Below are positions 1 through 12,226 of a DNA stretch of 64,000 nucleotides, in pieces (position 1 is the stretch's first letter; the number at the start of each line of letters is the position of its first letter). The notes below the pieces were generated by a model. The model made no database searches, was not told the origin of the DNA, and worked only from the letters and a program-made list of their open reading frames with translations. Source of the DNA: Myxococcales bacterium (GTDB lineage: Bacteria; Myxococcota_A; Polyangia; Polyangiales; Ga0077539); contig JAEUKH010000023.1 of assembly GCA_016792845.1 (NCBI GenBank), forward strand, positions 124,001 to 188,000. The letters run 5' to 3'. A program made the translations under genes and the position numbers.

Positions 1-255
1 GCGCCGCAGTCGGCGGTGACGCTGGCGAGGCTGATGCTCGGGTCGATGGGCGACCCCAGGGGGGCGGCGCGGGCCTTCGCGTCGGCGCGGGCGATGGGGG
101 CTCGGCTCAGCGTCGACGAGGCGATCGACGAGGTCGAGGCGCTTCAGCGTTCGGGCGATCGTGCCGGAGCGAGGCGCCGGGCGGCCGCGTTGCGCGAGGG
201 CGCGCTTGATGAGGGGCAGGGGGCACGGCTCGGGCGCCTCGTCGAAGCGCCCTGA
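1..255 (+). CDS. C-terminal fragment of an unknown protein, cut by the window edge
   Basis: An open frame enters from the left edge and stops at TGA 253-255, giving the last 84 residues. They are rich in Ala, Arg and Glu and look helical, with short A-rich helices spaced as in tetratricopeptide tails (for example RAGARRRAAALREGALDEG). Exported TPR or FecR-type proteins of myxobacteria often end this way, but no motif identifies this one. The stop lies 17 bp from the stop of the convergent lipoprotein gene. Confidence 0.4.
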   Translation, partial: APQSAVTLARLMLGSMGDPRGAARAFASARAMGARLSVDEAIDEVEALQRSGDRAGARRRAAALREGALDEGQGARLGRLVEAP

Positions 256-272
256 GCGCGGGCCGAGGCGGC

Positions 273-3596
<3,324 letters not shown>

Positions 3597-3664
3597 AAGC
3601 GAACCTCCATCGCGACACAAAGGGGCGCGCGGGGTCGAGAGCGGCTCAGAAAATCGTCGCGCGG

Positions 3665-5253
3665 TCAGCGCGCACGATGACGCGGGCGGCGGTGCGTAGG
3701 CGTGGGCGCGGGCTCGGGGCTGAGCGCGGGCGGGGCAGGGGGCGGCGGGCGCGTGCCGCCGTCGGGGGTGCCGAGGGCGACAATGCGAAACTCGACGCGT
3801 CGGTTGACGCTCCGGGCGGCGTCGCGGAGCCGTCGCGGCATCGTCGCGGAGAGGGCGCGCAGGGGGCGGGTCTCGCCGTATCCGTGCGATTCGAGCCGCT
3901 CGGTGTTGACGCCGTGGGCCACGAGCCACTGGGCGACGGTGTGGGCCCGGCGCTGCGACAGGTCGAGGTTGTGGGCGTCGTCGTCGCGGTCGTCGGTGTG
4001 CCCGTCGACGCTGAGGCGTGCGATGAGCCGCGTCGCGAGGAGGGCGTCGGCGACCGCGGTGAGCACCGCTTCGCTGCGACCTTCGAGGGCGTCGCGGTTG
4101 GTCGCGAAGTACACCGGCGAGAGGATCTCGATGTGGTCTCCGACGATGCGCACGAGCCCCGGGCAGCCGCTGCGGGCGGCGTTGGTGCTGGGCGCTCCGG
4201 CCTCGCGGAGGCACTGATCGACCTCGTTGGGCACGGCGTCGCGGTCGTCGTCGGGGAGCGGACACCCGAGCCGCGCGGGGTCTGGGTGAAAGCCCGCGTG
4301 CTCGCGCTGGCAGAGGTCGGCGCCGTTGCGGATCCGATCGTTGTCGTCGTCGCCGTCGGGGCACCCGGCCCGGCCTGGGTCAGGGGTCTCCCCCGCGGCC
4401 TCGTCGGGGCAGCGGTCGTCTTCGTCGTCGATCAGGTCTTCGTCGCGGTCGCGCAGCCGCCGCGGGCACCCTCGCGCGCCCGGCTCGCCGCGCGGGCCCT
4501 CAGGCGCATCGGGGCACACATCTTCGGGGTCGATGACGCCGTCGCCGTCTCGGTCATCGTGGGGGCACCCGCGCCGCGCCGCGCCGCGCCGACCGCCGCC
4601 ATCTGCGTGGGGCAGCGGTCTTCGGGGTCGAGCACTCCATCGCCGTCGGTGTCGCGGGGCCGCTCGATCGCCCTCGGTGTCGGCGCCCAGGGCCCCAACG
4701 ACGCGCCGACGAGCAGCGAGAGCCAGCCCGCGTCGGCGTCGCCCTCGGTGCCCTCGGCCTGATTCGGCCCGCGCACCGCCGCGCCCTCTGCGGCCACGAG
4801 GTGCTGGTACCGCAGCCCGAGCGTGAGGCCCGCCCAACCGTGCGGCGCAACCCGCAGCGTGAGGCCCACATCGAACCCGAGGCGCAACCGGTCAGCGGTC
4901 AGCCCCGGGCCGAGCATCGCGTCGAGCGACAGTCCGACCCGCGGACGCGCCACGAGCTCAAGCCCCGCGCCCACGCCCAGGACACTCGCCAGGGCGTATC
5001 CCGTCGGCGTGCCGAAGCGGACGCCGCCGAGCCCCAGACGCAACGCGACCCGGCGATGCACGAAAAGGCCCGCGTCGACCCGCGCGCTGAACCCGAGGTC
5101 GAGCGCCAGGGCCTCGCGGCTCGACGCGCTCATCATGCGCGCCACGCCCGCCGAGGCGCCCACCCTCACACGACCCGACAACGACTGCCCCGAGGCCCTC
5201 GACGAGGCCGCGACCAGGGCGAGCACCGTGACACTCCAACGAGATGACACCAT
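3665..5253 (-). pseudogene. OmpA-family outer-membrane protein, frameshifted in a 5-bp repeat
   Basis: Two reading frames together make one OmpA-type porin. The first frame starts at ATG 5253 with a signal peptide (MVSSRWSVTVLALVAASSRA), a Gly-rich beta-barrel of about 180 residues, and the first thrombospondin-type-3 repeat (DTDGDGVLDPEDRCP). The second frame continues with more Asp-rich repeats (DRDGDGVIDPEDVCP and others) and a C-terminal OmpA peptidoglycan-binding domain (VYFATNRDAL ... VDGHTDD ... NRRVEF). The switch falls in four copies of GCGCC at 4571-4590. Removing one copy gives an unbroken 527-residue protein reading ...VGAARRGCPHDDRDGDG. As read, translation would stop at 4432 and lose the OmpA domain. 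Phase variation, a recent mutation or an assembly error are all possible. The 68-bp gap to the downstream MopE-like gene on the same strand suggests joint transcription. Confidence 0.85.
4571..4590. repeat. Four tandem GCGCC pentamers at the OmpA frameshift
   Basis: Four exact copies of GCGCC lie where the two OmpA reading frames meet. Three copies, or any number that differs by a multiple of three units, would join the frames. This is the arrangement expected of a slippage-prone contingency repeat. Confidence 0.85.
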
Positions 5254-5322
5254 CACCGCTCTCTCGGTTGTTTCTAGGGGCGACTGGTTGCGCCCGCGGC
5301 TCACGAAATCGACATCGCGGTG

Positions 5323-5832
5323 TCAGCCGTCCTCGCCCGGCGACGGCGCCTCGGGTGAGAAGCGGGTCATCTCGACCATCGTGGGCACAAAGCCGTGACG
5401 CGCGAACACCCGCTGGGCCCTGAGGTTCTCAACGGCGGTGTGGAGCAGCACCCGAGCGTACCCCGCCGCGTCGGCCGCCCCGATGAAGGCCGCGATCAAC
5501 GCGTCGGCGACGCCTCGGCCCCGCGCCGTGTCGGCGACGAAAACGTCGTGGAGGGCGGCGTGCCGGTCGACGAGAAGCTCCCAGTTGCGGGGCTCGAAGC
5601 GGCCGTACAGATAGCCCACAAGGGCGCCCTCGCGCCACGCCCCGAAGAGCACCGCCTGGTCGTTGCGGAGCTCTCGCTCAAACCACGCGCGGTACCCCGC
5701 GGCGACCCCCTCGGCGAGGAAGAATCGCCGGGGATTCAAGCCGTGGTGAAAGCCTACAAGTGCGGCCGCGAGGGCCGCCATGGCGTCAAGGTCGGGCCCC
5801 TCGGCCCTGCGAATCTGGAGCGAAGCGGTCAT
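5323..5832 (-). CDS. GNAT-family N-acetyltransferase
   Basis: A cytoplasmic acyltransferase of 169 residues with the Gcn5-related fold. The acetyl-CoA binding motif A is clear (VFVADTARGRGVADALIAAF, about residues 91-110). It is followed by motif B (AYARVLLHTAVENLRAQRVFARHGF). ATG 5832 (MTASLQIRRAEGPD) puts the first beta strand at the usual place; a longer frame to 5874 adds only Arg-rich sequence. The substrate cannot be read from the sequence. It lies between the OmpA gene and a divergent lipoprotein with no evident functional link. Confidence 0.85.
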   Translation of the reverse strand: MTASLQIRRAEGPDLDAMAALAAALVGFHHGLNPRRFFLAEGVAAGYRAWFERELRNDQAVLFGAWREGALVGYLYGRFEPRNWELLVDRHAALHDVFVADTARGRGVADALIAAFIGAADAAGYARVLLHTAVENLRAQRVFARHGFVPTMVEMTRFSPEAPSPGEDG

Positions 5833-6178
5833 CGCCAGGCGAGATAACCATCGCGCGCCGCGGGCACACCCCACCCAGAGAGACGGCCTTCACAGAATGT
5901 CGCGAAGGCCGTGAGGGTGAGCGACCATTCAGGGGCAGAGGTGTGTCGACGATGGCTCCCCAAAGGCTCCGAAGGGCGTCTCCGCGAGGCCGCGCTGTCG
6001 CGTCGAGGCGACACGATGCGGCGTCGGTGCCGCGCAGAAGAGGCTTGAAGATGGCTGCGAAACGGCGCATCGCGGTGGAGCTTCGGGTGTGTGACGGCGG
6101 CTCCCGCGGGGCCCCGCGTCGCGGCACGGTTGATGGTTATGCGCGAAGCTTGTGTCTTCAAAGAATGGAGGTTCTTTC
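5833..6178. other. Intergenic region between divergent genes, with one hairpin
   Basis: About 346 bp between the GNAT start and the start of the Cys-rich lipoprotein gene. No credible small gene was found. A hairpin with a 9-bp perfect stem (ACGGCCTTC, 12-nt loop, GAAGGCCGT) lies at 5883-5912, with no T-run on either side. The right end carries a strong ribosome-binding site (GGAGG at 6167-6171). Confidence 0.5.
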
Positions 6179-8308
6179 ATGAGGCAGTCACGATGGAATG
6201 GCCCGCTCGCGGCGATGATGCTCGCGGTGCTGGCCGGCTGCGGTTCGACCGCGCTGCGCAACGACAGCCCCGACGGGGCCGCGGTCGATACGGGGCAGGC
6301 GGTTGACGCCGCGACACCCGTCGACGGGGCGACGCCGACCGATCAGCCCTTGATCGAGAACGACGTGCCCGCGGTGGGCGAAGACAGCCCGGTGGTGACG
6401 AACGACACGCCCGTGGTGGGCGAAGACAGCCCGGTGGTGATGAACGACGCGCCCGTGGTGGGCGAAGACAACCCCGTGGTGGTCGAAGACGGCGGCGGCC
6501 CGGTCGACGTCGGGCCCGCGATGGACGTTCCGCCCGTTGACGGCGGCATGGGCTGTACCACCGGCCAGACCCTCTGCGGCGACGCCTGCGTCGACACCCA
6601 GAGCAACGCCGCCCACTGCGGCGCCTGCGGTCGCGCGTGCGGCGCGGGGCAGGTCTGCAACCTCGGCGAGTGCACCACGGTCTGCACCGGCGAGCTCTCT
6701 CGCTGCGGCAACGCGTGCGTGAACCTCCAGAGCGACGCCACCAACTGCGGCGCCTGCGGCACCCGCTGCGCGGGCGGCACGAGCTGCAACGCCGGCCAGT
6801 GCGTCTGCCCCGAGGGCCAGATCCTCTGCAACGGCGTGTGCGTCAACCCCAGCACCGACGGCAACAACTGCGGCGCCTGCGGCACCGTCTGCGGCGCCGG
6901 GCGCGTGTGCTCGAACGCGGCCTGTCAGAGCGTCTGCCAGATGGGCCAGACCGCCTGCGGCAACGCGTGCGTGAGCCTCCAGACCGACAGCACCAACTGC
7001 GGCACCTGCGGCACCCGCTGCGGCGGCGGCACCCAGTGCACCGCGGGGCGCTGCGCCTGCGCGGCGGGGCTCTTGCTCTGCAACGGCGTCTGCACCGAGG
7101 TGCAGGCCAACACCGCCAACTGCGGCATGTGCGGCAACGTCTGCGCGGCCGGTCAGGTCTGCTCGAACGGGAGCTGCCTCACCATCTGCCCCGTCGGCAC
7201 CACCCGCTGCGGCTCGTCGTGCATCAGCCTCGCCACTGACAACAACAACTGCGGCGCCTGCGGCAACCGCTGCACCGGCGGCGCGACCTGCAACAACGGC
7301 CGCTGCCAGTGCGGCGCCGGGCAGACCGCGTGCAACAACGTCTGCACCACGCCCATCAACGATCCGGCCAACTGCGGAGCCTGCGGTCGCGCCTGCGCGC
7401 CGGGCCAAGTGTGCGTGATCGGGCGCTGCACCGACAACTGCCCGACGGGCTCGCAATTCTGCAACGGGCGCTGCACCTCGACGGCTATCGACCCGGCCAA
7501 CTGCGGAGCCTGCGGTCGCGCGTGCGGCGCGGGCCAGGTCTGCGCGAACGGCACCTGCGCCTGCACCCCGGGGCAGACCAACTGCAACGGCACCTGCGCC
7601 AACCTCCGCGGCGACGTCAACAACTGCGGCCGCTGCGGCAACCGCTGCGCGGCGGGCTCGACCTGCAACAACGGCACCTGCGTGTGCCCCCAAGGCTCGG
7701 TGACCTGCTCGACCGGGTGCGCCAACATCCAGACCGACCCCGGCAACTGCGGCGCCTGCGGAAACCGCTGCGCCACCGGCCAGGCGTGCGTGCTCGGCGT
7801 CTGCATCGCGATGTGCCCCACCGGGCTCACCCAGTGCAACGGCACCTGCGTCAACACCAGCATCGACGCGCGCAACTGCGGCGCCTGCGGGAGCACCTGC
7901 TCGGGCGGCGCGAGCTGCGCCATGGGTCGCTGCGTCTGCCCGGCGGGGCTCACGCTCTGCGGCAACACCTGCGTGAACACCGCCACCAGCAACGCCAACT
8001 GCGGCACCTGCGGCACGGCCTGCGGCGGCGGCCAGAGCTGCCAGCAGGGGCGCTGCACCTGCGGCCAGGGGCAGACCGCGTGCAACAACCAGTGCACGTT
8101 CACCCAGGTCGATCGCAACAACTGCGGGCGCTGCGGCAACGTGTGCGCGAACGGTCAGGCGTGCTTCAACGGCATGTGCCAGTGCCAGCCCGGGGCCGCG
8201 CTCTGCGGCGGCGTCTGCACGCAGGTTCAGGCCGACGAGAACAACTGCGGCATGTGCGGCGTGCGCTGCCGCCCGGGTCAGCTCTGCCGCAACGGCCGCT
8301 GCGGCTGA
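6179..8308 (+). CDS. Cysteine-rich lipoprotein with 14 Stig1-like repeats
   Basis: Predicted secreted lipoprotein of 709 residues. ATG 6179 follows GGAGG by 7 bp; the lipobox is LAGC with Cys21. The linker (about 40-125) contains a 14-residue acidic repeat (GEDSPVVTNDTPVV and variants), then about 14 units built on NCGxCGxxCxxGxxCxxGxC. This resembles the stigma-specific Stig1-type Cys pattern often annotated in myxobacteria. Each unit of about 40 residues carries 7-8 Cys, so a disulfide-linked extracellular rod is likely. There is no catalytic or globular domain. It is a short paralogue of the 32-unit protein at 55.7-60.4 kb but lacks that protein's C-terminal cap. Role unknown; adhesion or matrix structure are reasonable guesses. 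Confidence 0.8.
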   Translation: MRQSRWNGPLAAMMLAVLAGCGSTALRNDSPDGAAVDTGQAVDAATPVDGATPTDQPLIENDVPAVGEDSPVVTNDTPVVGEDSPVVMNDAPVVGEDNPVVVEDGGGPVDVGPAMDVPPVDGGMGCTTGQTLCGDACVDTQSNAAHCGACGRACGAGQVCNLGECTTVCTGELSRCGNACVNLQSDATNCGACGTRCAGGTSCNAGQCVCPEGQILCNGVCVNPSTDGNNCGACGTVCGAGRVCSNAACQSVCQMGQTACGNACVSLQTDSTNCGTCGTRCGGGTQCTAGRCACAAGLLLCNGVCTEVQANTANCGMCGNVCAAGQVCSNGSCLTICPVGTTRCGSSCISLATDNNNCGACGNRCTGGATCNNGRCQCGAGQTACNNVCTTPINDPANCGACGRACAPGQVCVIGRCTDNCPTGSQFCNGRCTSTAIDPANCGACGRACGAGQVCANGTCACTPGQTNCNGTCANLRGDVNNCGRCGNRCAAGSTCNNGTCVCPQGSVTCSTGCANIQTDPGNCGACGNRCATGQACVLGVCIAMCPTGLTQCNGTCVNTSIDARNCGACGSTCSGGASCAMGRCVCPAGLTLCGNTCVNTATSNANCGTCGTACGGGQSCQQGRCTCGQGQTACNNQCTFTQVDRNNCGRCGNVCANGQACFNGMCQCQPGAALCGGVCTQVQADENNCGMCGVRCRPGQLCRNGRCG

Positions 8309-8354
8309 TCGCGGGTTGACAAGCGAAGGGCCCCGGGTTTCAAGCTACGGGGCC

Positions 8355-8774
8355 GTGAGCGACGATCGACTTCTCGCTGTTCTTCCAGCACATTTTGCCC
8401 CCCCAAAGGGGTACGCCAACGGGGTCATCACCACCGGGCGGCTGCTCCACGTGGGCGGCCAGGTCGGGTGGGAGCCCGCGACGGGGCAGTTTCATCACCG
8501 CGACCTCGTGGGGCAGTTCGGGCAGTGCCTCGACAACATCCTCGCGGTGGTCGAAGCCGCAGGGGGCACGGCCCGCGACATCGCCCGCATGACCGTCTAC
8601 GTCACCGACCTCGCGGCCTATCGCGCCGCGCAGAAGGCCCTCGGGGCGGTGTGGCGCCCGCGGCTCGGGCGGCACTTCCCGGCGATGGCCCTGGTGGGCG
8701 TGACGGGCCTCGTCGAGCCCGACGCCATGGTCGAAATCGAAGCCGTCGCGGTCTTGCCCGAGGTGAGCCCGTGA
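8355..8774 (+). CDS. Rid (YjgF/YER057c/UK114) family protein
   Basis: A 139-residue protein with the Rid fold, a family whose RidA members hydrolyse reactive enamine/imine intermediates. Visible signatures are the N-terminal GYANGVITTGRLLHVGGQVGW, the central NILAVVEAAGGTARDIARMTVYVTD and the C-terminal PDAMVEIEAVA. The deaminase arginine normally found in the 'PAR' motif is replaced: FPAM here, Met in place of Arg. Imine hydrolysis as in RidA is therefore doubtful and this is likely another Rid subclass. GTG 8355 is chosen because it gives family length; TTG 8316 is also in frame. The stop overlaps the GTG of the next gene by 4 bp, so it is translationally coupled to the acyl-CoA genes. Confidence 0.8.
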   Translation: MSDDRLLAVLPAHFAPPKGYANGVITTGRLLHVGGQVGWEPATGQFHHRDLVGQFGQCLDNILAVVEAAGGTARDIARMTVYVTDLAAYRAAQKALGAVWRPRLGRHFPAMALVGVTGLVEPDAMVEIEAVAVLPEVSP

Positions 8775-9601
8775 CCCTCAACCCCACCACGTTTTCGCTC
8801 GAACTCCGCGCCGGGGTGGCCACCGTCACCCTCGACCGCCCCGACCGCCTGAACGCGCTCACCTTCGAGAGCTATCAAGAGCTCCGCGAGACCTTCGTCT
8901 CGCTCGAGCGCTCGCGCGAGACCCGCGCCGTGGTCATCACGGGCCGCGGCCGCGGGTTCTGCTCGGGCGGCGACGTCGAGGGCATCATCGCCGAGCTCTT
9001 CGCCAAAGACGCGCGGGGCCTGCTTGAGTTCACCCGCGTCACCGGCGCCTTGATTCAGAGCATCCGCGAGTTGCGTCGCCCCGTGATCGCCGCCGTCAAC
9101 GGCGTGGCCGTGGGCGCGGGCGCCGTGGTGGCCGCCGCGTGTGACCTCCGCATCGCCGCGGCGAACGCGAAGTTCGGCTACATCTTCCCCAAGGTCGGGC
9201 TCTGCGGGGCCGACATGGGGGCGGCCTACCTCTTGCCCCGCATCGTGGGCCTCGGTCGCGCGAGCGAGCTGCTCTTCTTCGGCGACATCATCACCGCCGA
9301 AGCGGCCCTCGCGATGGGCCTCGTCAACCGCGTGACCCCCGACGCCGCCAGCTGCGTTCAGCTCGCCCGCGAGTGGGCCGAGCGCCTCGCCCGGGGCCCC
9401 GCCTTCGCCCACGCGATGACCAAACAAATGCTCGAGAGCGAGCACACCATGGCCCTCTCAGCGGCCATCGAGGCCGAGGCGCAGGCCCAGGCGATCTGCA
9501 TGGCTCACCCTGATTTTCGCGCCGCCTACGAGGCCAACAAGGCCCGCACCACCCCCGCCTTCGAGGGCGCCGAGATCTGCGATCTTCGCGAAGAAGCATG
9601 A
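8771..9601 (+). CDS. Crotonase (enoyl-CoA hydratase/isomerase) family protein
   Basis: A 276-residue crotonase-fold enzyme, starting at GTG 8771 inside the Rid stop. The oxyanion-hole segments [15 protein letters not shown] and [20 protein letters not shown] are present. In the catalytic loop the sequence is [17 protein letters not shown]: the first hydratase glutamate position (PE in classical hydratases) is Lys, and an Asp follows at GAD. Simple hydration of a trans-2-enoyl-CoA is therefore not assured; an isomerase, hydrolase or thioesterase-like reaction on a special acyl-CoA is possible. The stop overlaps the start of the acyl-CoA dehydrogenase by 4 bp, so both probably act in one degradation pathway. 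Confidence 0.85.
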   Translation: MTLNPTTFSLELRAGVATVTLDRPDRLNALTFESYQELRETFVSLERSRETRAVVITGRGRGFCSGGDVEGIIAELFAKDARGLLEFTRVTGALIQSIRELRRPVIAAVNGVAVGAGAVVAAACDLRIAAANAKFGYIFPKVGLCGADMGAAYLLPRIVGLGRASELLFFGDIITAEAALAMGLVNRVTPDAASCVQLAREWAERLARGPAFAHAMTKQMLESEHTMALSAAIEAEAQAQAICMAHPDFRAAYEANKARTTPAFEGAEICDLREEA

Positions 9602-10722
9602 CCCTCACCCTCTCGGCCGAGGCCCTCTCGCCCTTCTTCGAGCCGCGGCACCAAGCCCTCGCGGCCTCGCTCGCTGCGCGCCTCGACGCGCCCGGGGTCA
9701 TCGACGGCGACACGCCCCGGGCGGTGGCCGCGCAGCTCGGCGCCATGGGCCTCTACGCGCACCTCGTGCCCGAAGACCGTGGGGCCGTCGACGTGCGCGC
9801 GCTGGTGCTGATCCGCGAGGCGCTCGGGCAGCGCCACACCATGGCCGACAGCATCTTCGCGGTACAGGGCCTCGGCGCCTATCCGGTGCTGCGCGCGGGC
9901 AACGACGCGCAACGCGCGAGCCTCGCGAAGGTCGTCTCGGGCGAGCTCATCGGGGCCTTCGCGCTCACCGAGCCAGACGCCGGCAGCGACGTCGCCTCGC
10001 TCAAGACTACGGCCACGCGCACGCCCCAAGGCTGGGTGCTCGAAGGTGAAAAGTGGCTCATCTCGAACGTGCCCATGGCCGACCGCCACGTTGTCTTCGC
10101 CAACGCCGACCCGAGCCAGGGCAAGCGGGGCATCTCGGCCTTCCTCGTCGAGGCCGGGGCGCCGGGGTTGCACCGGGCGCCGCTCGCGATGGCCGGGCAC
10201 GCCCTCGGGCGCCTGGTGATGACGCAGTGCCTTGTGCCCCACGATGCGCTCCTCGGGCGCGTGGGTGAGGGCATGCGCCTCGCGCTCGAAACCCTTGATA
10301 CCTTTCGGGTTTCGGTCGGCGCAGCGGCCTGCGGGATGGCCTCCCGGGGCCTCGCCCTGAGCATCGAACGGGTCAAGACGCGGCGTCAGTTCGGCGCGCC
10401 CTTGGCCGAGCAGCAGATGGTGCGGGCGACCCTCGCCGAGATGGCCACTGCGCTCGACGCGGCGCGGCTCCTGGTGGTGCGCGCGGCCTGGGCCCGTGAT
10501 CTCGGCCGACCCGACGCGAGCCAGGCGGTGGCGCGGGCGAAGCTCTTCGCGACCGAGACAGCCCAAGAGATCCTCGACAAGGCCGTTCAGCTGCACGGCG
10601 GCGCGGGGGTGCTCGACGACGCCGAGGTCTTCAAGCTGTGGCGCGAGGTGCGACCGTTGCGTATCTACGAAGGCACCTCAGAGATTCAGAAGCTCATCAT
10701 CGCGAAGGGGCTCCTCGGATGA
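9598..10722 (+). CDS. Acyl-CoA dehydrogenase
   Basis: A full-length FAD enzyme of 374 residues that forms the alpha,beta double bond of an acyl-CoA. Family motifs are present: ALTEPDAGSDVASLKTTATR in the FAD/substrate region, GEKWLISNV, the C-terminal HGGAGVLDDAEV flavin-binding segment, and YEGTSEIQ with Glu358 in the position of the catalytic base. It begins in the stop of the crotonase (ATGA) and its own stop overlaps the next start. The chain length of its substrate cannot be told. Electrons would pass to ETF and perhaps to the iron-sulfur oxidoreductase encoded at 41-43.6 kb; that link is inference. Confidence 0.92.
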   Translation: MTLTLSAEALSPFFEPRHQALAASLAARLDAPGVIDGDTPRAVAAQLGAMGLYAHLVPEDRGAVDVRALVLIREALGQRHTMADSIFAVQGLGAYPVLRAGNDAQRASLAKVVSGELIGAFALTEPDAGSDVASLKTTATRTPQGWVLEGEKWLISNVPMADRHVVFANADPSQGKRGISAFLVEAGAPGLHRAPLAMAGHALGRLVMTQCLVPHDALLGRVGEGMRLALETLDTFRVSVGAAACGMASRGLALSIERVKTRRQFGAPLAEQQMVRATLAEMATALDAARLLVVRAAWARDLGRPDASQAVARAKLFATETAQEILDKAVQLHGGAGVLDDAEVFKLWREVRPLRIYEGTSEIQKLIIAKGLLG

Positions 10723-11255
10723 AGAAAATCTTATGGGTCGCGGCGCTCTGGGCGCTGCCGTCGATGGCCGAGGCGTGCGACGGCCCCGCCCGCGGGTGGG
10801 TGGCCGACCTGGGGCTGCACGTCATCGCGGGCGGCTACCAACAGCGCCTCGGGTGCCACGCGGTGCTCCAAGGCAGCGTCGGGCTCTACGTCCCATGGAC
10901 GGTGAACGACAACGTGCTCGGCCTCGGCGTCGAGGGCCGTTCGGGCGACATCGCCGGCGCGATGTTGCGGGTGCGCGCGTTCTGGTACCCCTTCGGTGAG
11001 GCGCCCTCGGGTCTCTGGGTCTCGCCCTTCGCGCAGGTCGGGGTGGTTCAGGGCTCGCGGGCCATCACCCGGTACGGCAGCGCCGCAGCGCTCGGCGTCG
11101 CCGCGGGGTACACCTTCCGTCTGGGCGCGCGCTGGCTCTTGGCGGCGGGCGCGGGGCCGCAGTTTCACCGCGCCTCGGTGGGGGGCTCGACCGAGTCTCC
11201 GGGCTTCTCGCGCCTCGGCCTCCACGTCGACCTCAACGTCGTCTATCGCTTCTGA
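10719..11255 (+). CDS. Exported outer-membrane beta-barrel-like protein
   Basis: A 178-residue protein with a signal peptide (MKKILWVAALWALPSMAEA) and alternating hydrophobic strands ending in NVVYRF, where the terminal Phe is typical of outer-membrane barrels. Many Gly and Tyr/Trp residues fit a small eight-stranded barrel. The start overlaps the acyl-CoA dehydrogenase stop (ATGA), so it is co-translated with a metabolic operon. Lipid or fatty-acid handling at the outer membrane is a possible reason, but no FadL-like motif is seen. Confidence 0.65.
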   Translation: MKKILWVAALWALPSMAEACDGPARGWVADLGLHVIAGGYQQRLGCHAVLQGSVGLYVPWTVNDNVLGLGVEGRSGDIAGAMLRVRAFWYPFGEAPSGLWVSPFAQVGVVQGSRAITRYGSAAALGVAAGYTFRLGARWLLAAGAGPQFHRASVGGSTESPGFSRLGLHVDLNVVYRF

Positions 11256-11277
11256 CGCTCCGGCCAGGTGACCCGCG

Positions 11278-12144
11278 ATGGCCCGCTTCGACCCCGACGC
11301 CGACACCCTCGACGAGGCCTTCGGGTACCTCCACGGGCGCGCCATTCAGGGCCTCTACGACGGCTTCAAGGTCTTGCCCGGGGGCGACACGCTCGCCCAC
11401 GACGGCACGCCCTGGGGCGCCCGGGTGTGGAGCCTCGGCCCCGATCAAGCCCGCTACCAGAGCGTCTACGTGCTCGCCTCGCAGCGCGGTCGCGGGCACC
11501 TCAAGCGCCACCTCGCGCGCGCCGAGGCGCCCGTCGTCACGGGCCCAGACTGCGCCCTTGAGGCCCTCTTGACCCGCGCGGGGGTGCCCTTCACGGTGGC
11601 CGGACGGCACCTCGAATGGCTCGAATACAAAGCCATCGCCGCGCACTACGGCGCCCGCACCGCGCGCCGCTCGGGCGTCGCACTCATGAACCACATTGAT
11701 GAGGGCCTCGCGATCATGAATCAGATTCATGCATCGACCGACGCCCAGCGCGCCTTCTGCCTGCACCCGCTCATTCAGGGCGACGCGGCCTTGCCGACCG
11801 CCTTCGCGCAGCTCGGGGCCCTCACCGAGCGCCTCTCGGTGGCGGCCCTGGCCTTCGAGTACCGCAACATCGCCAACGCGTGCCTCGCGCGGCACGCACC
11901 GGCCTCGCCCGAGGCGATCGGCCTGTCGCCCCTCGACGACGTCAACGCGATGCTCGTCGCAGACAAGGTGCAGAACGCCAAAGACTTCATCCTCTATCAC
12001 CGCGCGACGCACCCCGGGTCGGCCTCGTTGGAGCGCTATTTCAAGCGCTGGCACGCCCGCCTCGGGCTGAGCCCTTCGCGCTTCGCGTGGTACTTCGACT
12101 GGCTCCAGACGGGCCCGACGGTGCCGCTCCCGGCCGACTGGTGA
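11278..12144 (+). CDS. Hypothetical protein, 288 residues
   Basis: I do not recognise this protein. It has no signal peptide or membrane segment. The N-terminal half carries a short alpha/beta section (GVPFTVAGRHLEWLEYKA). The middle has a distinctive stretch with several charged and His residues (MNHIDEGLAIMNQIH, then FCLHPLIQGD). The C-terminal half is helical (DDVNAMLVADKVQNAKDFILYH). The combination of scattered His and Asp is compatible with a helical metal-dependent fold, but no HD signature is clear. It lies 22 bp after the barrel gene on the same strand and could share its transcript. Codon use looks like the neighbours, so it is probably a native gene. Confidence 0.7.
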   Translation: MARFDPDADTLDEAFGYLHGRAIQGLYDGFKVLPGGDTLAHDGTPWGARVWSLGPDQARYQSVYVLASQRGRGHLKRHLARAEAPVVTGPDCALEALLTRAGVPFTVAGRHLEWLEYKAIAAHYGARTARRSGVALMNHIDEGLAIMNQIHASTDAQRAFCLHPLIQGDAALPTAFAQLGALTERLSVAALAFEYRNIANACLARHAPASPEAIGLSPLDDVNAMLVADKVQNAKDFILYHRATHPGSASLERYFKRWHARLGLSPSRFAWYFDWLQTGPTVPLPADW

Positions 12145-12226
12145 AGGCGACCTCTCGCCGCACGGGCGCGACCGCTCGGTGCCGCTCGGCGCGGCGTCGA
12201 CCCCGACGGCGTGCTCTCGTCGCGGA

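Noticed and set aside
3597..4364. Arg-rich N-terminal extension of the MopE-like protein
   Set aside because: It overlaps the OmpA reading frame on the same strand, has biased Arg/Pro content, and GTG 3596 has a proper ribosome-binding site and a lipoprotein signal.
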